A DNA stretch of 64,000 bases from Bolinopsis microptera. Lineage: Eukaryota; Ctenophora; Tentaculata; Lobata; Bolinopsidae. The position numbers and the translations under genes were made by a program. Positions 1-12,400 of this stretch are shown one piece after another; position 1 is the first letter of the stretch, and each line of letters begins with the position of its first letter. The stretch covers positions 13,313,118 to 13,377,117 of the forward strand of contig NC_087078.1 in the NCBI RefSeq assembly GCF_026151205.1, read 5' to 3'. The notes beneath the pieces are model-generated. The model saw only the letters and a program-made list of their open reading frames with translations. It ran no database searches and was not told the origin of the DNA.

Positions 1-400
1 GAACTATGTGATCTTACATTTTCACAGTTTTGTTGTGGAACGGCAAAACTGCAGTTTTCTTCGATGTATTCATGGATATAAGCTTTTTAATTTATTTAAG
101 TTTTGCTCTTTATCTTCAAGTCCTGTACTTTAGGTTTGCCGTTTGTGTAGTGTACGTTATACTACTACATGTAATTTAGTAATATAGTAATATAGTCTAA
201 CAGTTGATCCATGTAGACAGTATACATACCAAGAGTTCCACACTGTATACAATACTGCACAAATTACTAAGTTCTTTATTTGACACATTTGACACATTCC
301 TAAGTATCGCATGTAAAAATAACCTGGCATTTTCTCAAAATTGGTATCTGATTTCAGGAATAATATTGCAAGCGGGATATTACACAGTTCATACTTTCAG

Positions 401-3400
401 CAAAACAAGATATGGACCAGTACTTTCAACTGCCAAAGTACACGTATCTTGGTGGTGATGAAAGGGAGCTCACTCTCAGGGAGACTATCAACCGACTGGA
501 GGTAGAACTTTCTAGACCAAAATTTCAATAATAAAACAGTCCATTCTTTACAGTTACAGACCCATTTACTTCGTCATAACAGATAAGGTTACCGTGAGGT
601 AACTAGCTTTAAGAAGATTCTAGATATACCCTAAGAAGATTCGACAGGGCCCTTCTTCGATTAACCGTCAATCACGTACTTTCCGATCATTCGGCTGAGT
701 CGACCGGAGGGGTTTGCATAAATTCCTTGCCGCATCCTCTGGTTTATTGACAATTCGGCCCACATGTACTTGCTACAGCTAGATGTTGTAAGTTGAGATA
801 AAGTTTAACTGATTTATCGGCAAAAAGGAGTGCACGGCAAAATGTATATTTAAACACTTAAACACAAAATGCTTATTGTTTTTCTTTCAGAGAGTATACT
901 CCGGATCTATTGGTGCAGAGTTCATGCACATGCACGATCCTGGGGCAAGTAAGTCAAAGTAATGGGAAGTTATGTAGTGCGGTTGGAACTGTCTCTAATT
1001 TTTAATTCCTAAATTGATTGCATCACAATTCAGTTAGTACTTCAACTTCCACGACTTTTCCTGAAATTACCTAAGATTTTCCATACTTTTCACATGACGC
1101 GAAAGGCAATATGGTTGACAACGTCGCGCAACAATGCGCGCATCACAAAATTTAACGCGCGCGGAAACAATCAGTTCGACTCTGATCTCACTCATCAGTC
1201 TTAGTATAACGACCTATTCATGTAGGGAATTAACGGATTATAGCACTATACAAAATATACTATACTATAAAAATATATGACGACTTTACTACTACTGTAA
1301 AACATCAAATCTGACGCACCAAAATTGGCAAATTACCCTTGTGAAGTAAATTAAATGGTCATAGAATTTGGTGTTTTACAGTATAATCATTACAATTGAC
1401 AAACGGCGATGAGGTCGGTACCCTAAAGATTTTTGGCGACGTGAATGTTACCTTTTACATATCTGTGGGTTGTGCATTTATGGCACACCCACATTCAGTA
1501 CTTGTGAACTACTCGTTAGCCGAGTATTAATTATAATATGCGCTATTCCCACGCTTACATCTCAATTTACCAGGAGAGTATATCAGAAAGTGGGTTGAAA
1601 AACCCGGAATAAGGAACATGACCAGTGAAGAGAAGCGAATCTTATTAGCCCGACTTGTTCGATCTACCAGATTTGAAGAGTATCTTGCGAAAAAATGGCC
1701 TAGTGAGAAAAGATTCGGGTTGGAGGGCTGTGAGGTAATTTTAACATTTAATATTGTTGTGATTTAAGAGAATGGACGATAGGGCAGTCGGTACTATAGC
1801 CTTTAATTAATGTAGCTGGGTGGGAAGCACAAGGATGTATTACCTAAATTACTGGAAAATGCAGCCCTCTAACAGATACTGTTTCTCTTTCATGAGAACA
1901 AACAACCCTGAAATTAAACCTTGTTCAGGTACTGATCCCAGCCATGAAGCAGATAATCGACATTGCTAACTCTCGGGGGGTTGATAGTTTCGTGATAGGA
2001 ATGCCACATAGAGGCAGACTTAACGTGCTGGCTAACGTGTGCAGGAAGGAACTTGAGAAACTCTTCAACCAGTTCAACCCTGATCTGACACCAGAGGATG
2101 AGGTTTGGGAGGCTGTTGAATGCAGATAGTGTTCTTTTCTGTACAGCCTTTTCTTTAGTACAGTTTTTTTTTTGTTCTAGCTAAGAATATATTGTGCCTG
2201 GGTGATTTGGCACCTGCTTTAATTCCTATATCAATAAAGCCACTCGAGGGAATGTTTCATATCTCACTTTTCAGGGTTCTGGTGATGTAAAATATCACCT
2301 TGGGATGTATCACCGCCGCATCAATCACCTGACCAACAAAGAAGTAGAGCTATCAGTAGTCGCCAATCCCTCGCATTTAGAGGCTGTCAACCCTGTCGTC
2401 TGTGGTAAAGTCAGAGCAACCCAATTCTTTAATGGCGATGAAGCTGGACAGAAGGTTCGTCAAATAAACAACCCGCCCCCCCCCCCCCCCAGCCCCCCGC
2501 TACCATCTAGTCTACAAGATGACTGTTACTTACTCTTGTTAGACTTGACGCTATTATCTGATAATGAGTTGCTGAAATTTTGAAGTATTCTATGCTTTGA
2601 ACCAGCAATAATGCACAAAATGTAATTGTGGGTTTACACTATAACAAGCTGTTTAAACAACATTCCCTCTCAGACCATGGCTATCCTACTGCACGGTGAC
2701 GCGGCGTACAGTGGACAGGGAGTAGTGTACGAAACTATGCATCTCAGTGACCTGCCAAGTTACACTACTGGAGGCACAATCCACATCGTAGTCAACAATC
2801 AGGTTAATAACCATCCACTTTATCAACCTGAAGCTGAGATTATCAGATGCCATCCCTATCCCGTAATTTCGAGTGATGAACCTCCGTTCTTAATTTATTA
2901 AATTTACTTTGAAATCTAAAACCCAAAATTTGAATCCATTGAATAGTTGAAATTTTATCAATCTCGTGCTCCAGGTGGGTTTCACAACAGATCCCCGATT
3001 TTCCCGGTCCTCTCCCTACTGCACTGACGTTGCCAAAGTTGTTAATGCTCCCATACTTCACGTTAACGCTGATGATCCAGAGGCGGTTATGCACGTGTGC
3101 AACGTGGCTGCTAACTGGCGCGCCGACTGGGGTGAGATGTGCTTTTAAACTCAAGGAGATATCTTGAAACTTGTGTACCAATTCTCTTATCGAATTGTAT
3201 TACTTTCAATGTTGAGACGATTTTTATTATTACTTTACTAGCTGTAACAATGAACGTGAACCTCGGCCTCTTCTGCTCAGGAGGCATGTATTGCTGAGGA
3301 ACAAGCAAATTTGTGCACGAAGATAAAATTAGGGATCCAATTAAGAAAAGAACGACTGTGCTGATGTATCTGTTGTATCTGTTGATGGGTCCAGTTTTCA

Positions 3401-6400
3401 ATAACTTCTTGCAGGTAAGGACGTCGTGATAGATCTAGTGTGTTACCGACGAAACGGTCACAACGAGGCGGACGAGCCCAGTTTCACCCAGCCCCTCATG
3501 TACAAGAGAATCAGGGAGCTGCCCAATGTGCTGAACAAATATGCTGACCAGTTGGTTGCGGAGGGAACTGTCTGTCAAGCTGATATTGACGTGAGTTCTG
3601 CAGGGCTGAGAGTCACATACTGTACTTATTGAAGCGTTCATAATAATTAATGTACTAATACAATAATTTTAGAAGAACTAAAAAAGTTAACCTTCTTGTC
3701 ATGTTTGGGTGCAGGTGAGGCAAAAGGAATATATCTGGCTAAGTTATCTGTTCGACAAATTAAAGAACTAAATTGAGTCTCGCTAATCAGGAAGAGATAG
3801 CAGCATTCGATAAGATCATGAACGAAGCTTATCAGAAGAGTACTGCCATCACCAAGATGAAGCTCACTGATTGGTTGGACAGTCCCTGGGACCATTTCTT
3901 CGAGGTAATATTTGCTTTCCCCCTCTATACCTACCAGTGTTGTAACAGAGTATGTCACAGTGTTTCAACAGTGTTGTAATAACAGTTTATGTCAGTAGGT
4001 GAATAAACAACCACAAGACGTTTAAACTCAATAAGTGAACGTGAATCTCGGCCTGATCAATAGAGCAACCAGTCACACTTTATATTCTGTATATTATATT
4101 GTGTCCCTCACCAGTCTCCCTCTTAGTGTGACGCGAACAAAGTGCCAATTCTACGTGAAACGCCCCCCACCGGTATCAGCGACAGTGTTCTGAAGAGAAT
4201 AGCAGAGACTTTCAGTGCTGATCCCCCCATCAAGGTTCATCCGGGAATCAAGCGTATTCTGAAGGTACGTGTTATTGTTGTTGCGAAAATGGTGAAATAT
4301 TCGTAGGACGGGTGCCAAATAAGTTCGCTATATATTCGAAAATTCTTAAATAATATGACGTTATTAAGTGCTGCCTTTGTTCTTAATGCTATTTAAGTAG
4401 AAATAATGCTAATGTTTTAGAGTGCATATTTCTGGACTTTATTAAGTTTGATGATCTAAAGTGGGGTGTTTTACTGACCACACCCACAGGGACGAACAAA
4501 GATGGTGGAGGCTCAGCAGGCAGACTGGGCACTGGGCGAGGCGCTGGCTATTGGCTCCCTCCTCATGGAGGGCTACCATGTGAGGCTTAGTGGGCAGGAT
4601 GTGGAGAGAGGTCAGTCGGGGCAGGGGGGATATTAGGATTACTGATTAGGCTTTGTTGGTCGCAACCCGGACAGTTCGCTTATATCGCATATTAAGACGC
4701 AATGAAACTATCGGACCACGATGTCGGATCACGATATGATGGCTGCTGTAATGCGTTCAATTTTAGGCTTATCTCCATTTAAGCCGGGATTTTTTTTTCA
4801 GAAAGTTGAGATTATTTCATCTTAATTTGACTCCAAATTACATGTTTAAATCTGGAAATATTCGTCAATTAACATCTTGACGAAGTAATTGAGCTATTAA
4901 TTCCATATAAATTTTATGGATTCGATGACTTCGATTTAGTCGGGAGTGCGAGAGTTCCAACATACATTATAGATTATACTTATAGATTATGATAAATGAT
5001 TTGTCGTGTGAAATATTACAATGTTGATTTGTAGAGCTGGTTGATTTGCACAAATTACTGTTAGGATGAGGTAAATCTCAATGATGGGTTTTCGAGATAG
5101 GTCTGTTTCATGTATAAAGTGGCATACATTCAACATTTTTGAAAACAAGTCTAGCGTATGAAATTGAACTGAGGCCATTTCTTATCCAATTTTTGGAGTG
5201 TTGTCACTAACCAACTTCGTAGCGTTTATCTAAGTTAGTTCTAGAGGCAAATTGTAATGTGAGTTGTGACTTAAATTAGCAAATTTCTGAATTGTGCTTC
5301 ATCAAATGTACTGAACCACTTAAACTACAATTAAAATCAAGAAAAATTATTAAATAAATTATCATTCTTACTGGAAAATATTTGAAAAAAATCCCGGTCC
5401 CGGACGGGATTTTAGATTTGTCCTGGTCCCGGTCCCGGCCGGGATAAAATTCCGGTCGACCACTGGTTATACACCACGAGGTGTGTTAACTTGACACGTG
5501 ACATACCACAGGAACATTCTCACATCGTCACCACGTGTTGCACGATCAGGACGTGGACGGAAGAGTGTACAACCCTCTGCAGAACCTGTCCTCCTCTCAG
5601 CAGAAATACTCTGTCAGCAACAGCTCCCTCTCAGAGTTTGGAGTTTTAGGTTTGTCTTCTTACACTAATAGTAATAAGTGATATACTATTTATACACGTG
5701 ATTTGTTACTTTGACACGTGTTGGCGGTGTTAGTAATCGTAGACAGTACGTGAGCCAATTTTTTTTTCCCCAAACTATCATTTTTTTGTCATGATCTACA
5801 GTTATATGAAGAACAAAATAACAGGAGATTATTTACTGAGATAATTATTGGAATAATTTACTTGCATACTTACTGAGATAATTTACTTGGATACTTTGTA
5901 AAATTATTTACTGAGATAATTTACTTAACTGTTTACAAAGATAATTAACTCGGATACTTAATAACATTATTTACTGATATAATTTACTTAGCTATTAACT
6001 GAGATAATTTAACCCATCGTTATAGATGGGCAAAAATAGTACAGCCTAGTAAAAATGATACATTATATCAGTTAAGATAACGGAAATGAGATGGAATAAG
6101 TGAAGATGTAAAAAAATAATAGTAAATCCAAATAATATCATTAATTCATTCAAAGTGGTAGTTACTTATTCTTTTTTTTAATGTTCACTTAAGAATAGTT
6201 TTTATAGTTTTTATAGTTTTTATAGTTTTTATAGTTTTTATAGTTTTATAGTTTTATAGTTTTTATAGTTTTTATAGTTTTTATAGTTTTTTAAATTTAT
6301 AAACCCACAATATCGAGAATCACAATGAAAGATAAGGTCAGTGGTCAATGCAACAGTCAACACAGAGTTGCACATATGTACTCATAACTCTTGACTACTC

Positions 6401-9400
6401 TTTTTTTAGAGCCTTTTTCTTCAGTTCTTCTTTAACAGTTCTTCCTTAACAGTTCTTCCCTGTCCGCTCTTCCTTGACAGCTCACGATCAGAAGCCAGTT
6501 TCTACTGGTGTCGCTGCCGGTAGAACTGAAGTGACAGTATTGTTCTTACTAACTCTGTTAGCCGGGTTGGTTAACATTGTTCTGATGTCTAATTCGTCTT
6601 CTAGCTCTGTTTAGTCTTCAGATCCCTTTCACGAACTCTCTGAGAGAAGGCATCCTCCAAAAGTATAGGATAGGGTTAGCTGCTGAGTTGGCAGCTAGAA
6701 GCAGATTGTGGGTGGTGTTAAAGTAATACCTCTGTTTATCAAACCAGTACAAACTAAAATACCACCTTAACATTCCTGCGGACCAGCTGTATGTCCACAG
6801 AATGTAATTAACTACCAGAGCAATATTACAAACTCCGTACACTAGTGCGAACAGTAAGATAGTCACTGTGGCTCTGTTCCGGGACTTTTGTAGCTCTCTT
6901 TGCTGGACATGCCGGTTTCTTCTTCCAGTCAGGAGCACGACTGATAGAACACAGCTTGTAGCCACTACAACTGCAGGGGCGGTGTAGACTAAGTTATCAC
7001 TCACCAGCACCACCATGGTCGTAATGACATCCTTGTTATTAGCGATAAACAGGACACAGCGTGAGTACCAAGGGTAGAAAATAATCTCTGGACCATCCTG
7101 CAAGAGGAGCCCTATCGTCCTAGCAGACTTAAGCAAGAAGTACACAACTACAGCTACGATCAGATATTTAGATTTCTGATGTTTAAAAGGTTTCGACAGT
7201 GAAACTGTCCTAGTTATGCTCAGACATATAACAAGGAAGATGCTCAAGGCGACAGAGATGTCCCACACATAAAACCAAGCTGCACAACCAAACTGGCCCC
7301 CGAACAGGATACCCGGTTGTCTTTTAGACAGGAAGGATATTCCTACAGGAAGAATGGCCACGCTGATGACTATATCGTTTGTTGTGATCATCATGTAGAT
7401 TGATCTTGAGATGTCTCTTCTTTTTGATCTGAAGAAGAGGAAGCTGGCTACGTTCCCCGATGTCCCGATTATGAAGCAGAAACAACAGATAATCCCGTAA
7501 GTCACATCTGCTGCGCGATTAAAGTCCATTTTGTCTAAGTTAAACGAATTTTTAGGATCTCAGGGGAAAATCTGTTAGTTGTCAAATTTAAGCTATCAAC
7601 AGCTCCTTTCAAGGTCCCGAACCCAAACTGAAATATTCTTCTCTCCTATCTTTTATGGTTTATAAAGAGGTCATTTTGCTGTCACTCCCCTCTAAAAAAG
7701 GAATTATCCCTGGATAGCATAGATCATTGATCATTTTTCCGACCTGTTCCCTTATTTTCCTTTAAACGACTATCGATTAGCTTTCATCCACGAAGTTCGC
7801 TCACCTGCGATACAATATTGCACACCATGATCTCAGAACATAAGCTGTGGCCTGTGACTTGATTATTTTCATTTTCCCCATTTTATAGGTATCACAGAAA
7901 CATGACTATAAACTTTGCTCACGCACGACCGTTTTTGCAAAATTATTATACCTTTCCTGTATAATAACAGTTGAGATAACCCTAATATTTTATGGATCAT
8001 TGACCATTTTATAGACCATTTTATTTTTTTCCATCAAATTATTTTAGAATTAGCTTACTAATAGTCGCTCACCTGCAGAAAAGTGCAAAAAATAACATCA
8101 CGTACGAGCATATATTTGCAAAATTAAACAGTTCTTCCATAATATATAACAGCTGATGACAAAACGAATTTTAGAGTAGAATACCCTGCACGGCGGGGAG
8201 AAAAATGGACGGATATTTATAGGAAGGCACTCCACGTACAGCCAGCATTTCTGCAAGTCTTATATTTTACACAGCACTCTGTTCGACTAAACGTTTCCAC
8301 CACCGCAGGATTTGAGCTGGGTTTCAGTCAACATAACCCCAACTCCCTGGTGTGCTGGGAGGCCCAGTTCGGGGACTTCTTCAACACTGCTCAGTGTATT
8401 GTGGACCAGTTCATTAGCTCAGGACAAGACAAATGGGTGAGGATGACTTTTAATTGCCACTCATTTAAGTTTTTCGTCGGCAGGATTTAAACTGGCAGTG
8501 GCTGAAATTGACTATTAAAATTGCTTTTTCACCCCAATAAAATACTCAAGAAGATTATTCAATTTAGTCCTTTGGTCTAATCGTGTTGGTTATACCATAT
8601 ATAATATATCTCTTTAATTCCGCACTGAATTTACCTTGCTCCTCTTCCCCCAGTACAGACAGAGTGGACTGGTGATGCTCCTCCCTCACGGTATGGAGGG
8701 CATGGGTCCAGAACACAGTTCTGCCAGAATGGAGCGCTTTTTACAGATGTGCAACGACAAGGAGGACTCTAAGTACGAGGTTCGATCCGCAAGTGACGAT
8801 TTATGTCGCGTAGTCTTAGGGTTCGTTCACATATTACGTAATCAGCTGAGGGGGGGGGGGTTCCAAATGATTACGCTAGTGCAATTTTGACACTTGATAG
8901 CTATGTGTAAAACTGATTACGGAGGGGGGGAGGGGGGTAAAAATGTTCCAAAAAATGATTACGTAATATGTGAACGACCCCTTATCATGACGTCACGTGG
9001 TCTAATAGTGACGTCACAAAGTCACGTGCGCGATAGATAAGAAACTCACACCAACTGTTGAATTGTTTTTTTATGACATGTCCTAAATATGGGCGTGGCG
9101 AGGGTTTTTCCAGTTTGAATTGAAGCGTCAAAAATTTGTTGGCTGTTATTTGACCTGTGGAAACAACAGATAAGCCGGAGATAGCAATAATTTGATACCA
9201 TGAACCTCCCTAATGTTTATGCCATGTTTATGCCATGTTTATGACACTAAGTGATCACGTGGCAGGGTGTGAGTGCAGACCAGCAACTGTGGGACTGTAA
9301 CTGGCAGATAATGAACATTACCACCCCGGCTAACATGTTCCACGCTCTCAGGAGACAGATGCACATGAAATTCAGGTCAGTCATACCTTCACTGGCATAA

Positions 9401-12400
9401 TTATTACTTACGTGCATAATTATAATTATTTATTATCATCATCCATCATCTATTAATCAATTATCCAATAAATGTCCTCTTTCCGCCATCGATGAATTTT
9501 CAATAATTTCTTCTTTTTTTATTATATAATTTCCTTGATTAATGTCTAAGAAATTCATGAATTCGAAAGCTAATATCAGAAAGGCCATTATTCCCAAACA
9601 TCTGATCGGTAATTAACTCCATTATTCTTATTTTTTTCAATTTTCGATTAAATTCTTTTTACTACATGAATATGATGCAATGACATTGAAACGTTGACGA
9701 ATTTCCTTTACCTGAAAACTGAAAAGAGCATTTTCCCTTGGCCTTTGTTTCAATACCCGAAATCATCAGACATTTTCATCAGAAACAATTTTTATGAGAC
9801 AGCATTCCGAGCAAAGAGTGTAACCACAATAACTTCTCATCAGAGTAGACAGCGCGGACTTAAAAACCTGTCCTTACGTCTCCGCGACAGGATTTTAAGC
9901 CGCTGAGGGACAATTATCATGACAATTACTGTAAGTGCCAGACATTGCCGCAACTTTAAACTTTTTGAACCCCGCTAAATTTTAACATGACGACAATGTC
10001 CTTTTCTTATCGCAGATTACTGATTTTTACCTCCTCGCATGACCAATGTGAAGAGGTTTTTTTTGATTTTTTGCCAAGATTCTTTTGACGAGAAAAAAAA
10101 AGGAGCTGACCATGACCAGTCTGAAGAATCAAAAGTCAGTTTCTGCTGAATCATTTCCGCTGACGACGATAGTAATTTTATGGGTTAAGATCCCAACTCT
10201 AAATTCCCTCAGCCGCAACTAAACCCATTCCTCTAAATCCATAAACCTAAATACTAAATAGGTACCTTCTCAGGAAGGCGACAATTTACAAATTGGCAAC
10301 TTTTCAGGAAGCCGCTTGTTGTATTCACACCAAAATCCCTTCTCCGCCACCCTCTGGCAAGGAGCTCTTTTGACGAGATGACCCCTGGTACATCCTTCAA
10401 AGCCATCATCCCAGAAGACCGTGACATTTCGAACACTAAGAAACTCATTCTCTGTTCGGGAAAAGTTTACTACGATCTTTTGGAGGTACGGCTGGATCTC
10501 GAACTTTATTTAAACTAGTCATTTACTAAGATCATTTAAATTTTAACACGTATTAGAGCTTGAGAATAAACAAGTTTTAAATATATTGAAGCTAGCAAGT
10601 AGCATAATATTAATACACATAACTTTGAAATATTTCCATGGTAATAACAACCGTGATAAAATTAAACATATAAACAAACATAAATTTCAATTTGTTTTGT
10701 ATCACGTGACCATGATTTACAGGAACGTGCTAACAGAGGGTTGGAGGACAGTATTGCCATCACCAGGATAGAGCAAATCAACCCCTTCCCTCACGCTCTT
10801 ATAGACAGTGAACTTAACCGGTACGCTCCGGGCACTCAGGTAACTTTACGCCAGTTTTAATTTTACCCAAATTCATCAAATAATGACATACACAAATTTA
10901 TCAAATAATACTCTAAGAGGGCCGGGGTCTTCATCAAAATTCTCTCGAAATTGATTTTATTGTTGTTTCTGATAGAGGGGAGTGATATCTATCAGCTGCT
11001 TTTGGTCCTATGTATTTTGTATTGTTCCTAGCCGAAGTTATCGCCAGTCAAAGGTCAGCTCTCATGTGTAATTGTAATTGTATTGCGTGAACGATTTTCA
11101 ATCGTGCGCCCTGAAAATCGAGTCTATAAATCTATCTTCTCCTATATTTTTAAGGACCATTCAGAAGAGATTTTCGGGCCAGAATTTTGGGATAAGCCTT
11201 ATAGAAATGCCTTATTAGAAAATGTTTTATTCGATTTTGAAAATCTTGGACCTGGAAAAATCGTTAAAAAACGAGGTCCAAGATTTTCAAATCGAATAAA
11301 AAAATTTCTAAGGACTATCTCGATCTCTAAATTCTGGCCCGTTATTTTGTGGTTGTTTGGAATTTATTTTGTGGTTGTTTGGAATTTATAAAACCAATGA
11401 TGCCACTACTAGAATAAGCTTTGCTTGACGATCTTTCACCCTAGCAACCCGTAATGCTGCATATTTGTTAACTAGAAGTAGATGGCAAGAAGTATGACTG
11501 CATGTGTATGAGCGGCTAGGTAACGCGCGGCTAGGTAACGCGGCTAGGTAACGCAGCGTTATCACAAATGGGTTGTGAACGTTACTGCGGAGGAGAATTG
11601 TCTCAAAGAACAATTTAAATAACAACAAATAAAACTTGTAACTGTATAATATTAGCTTTAATTAAATAACTCGCAATTAAATAACTAACACGGAATTATC
11701 CCTTGACAGATCAGTTGGGTACAGGAGGAACATAAGAACGCAGGAGCGTGGACACACGTGAAACCTAGACTTGAGAACCATCTCACTGGAGATATCCACT
11801 GCGGGTGAGTTATAATACTTAATATCTTGATATAACTTTCTCTTGTATCTTATGGATAAGGGCCAATATTTGGATAAATAGCAGTAACACCAACTTGTGC
11901 CAAAAGTGGAATGAAATTCCTATGCTATCAGTATCAATGTATCTGGAAAACTGTAAAATACTCAAAAACCACGAAAATAGCTGACATGGTCGGACAGGTC
12001 AGTGGTCCAAGTTTCGTGATCGAATCTGTATTTCAAGATAAAGCGGCATTATCCGGCTCCAGAAAGAGTTTTTAATCAGTGTACTTCAAGTTACACAATC
12101 ACTATTTCTATGTGAAATATTGACTATTGAGACAGTATTTGCCACTATTTCAGCAGTATATTTGTGATTCAGCCCGATGTCCTCGATATTGTTGATCTGA
12201 AAACAACCTGAACACGTAGGATACCGTAGAATGGGGGAACTTCGCCATGTTTTACAGCTATTTCATGTTATTTAGAAAATACGACACGAGTACTTGAAAA
12301 AGTTTATAGGTCATATGAACAGGATTGGTAAAGCAAATGTTTTCGTATGAACCACATCAGCCAGGCATAAATAGTCAGCTAGATTGGTGCCACTGAAATC

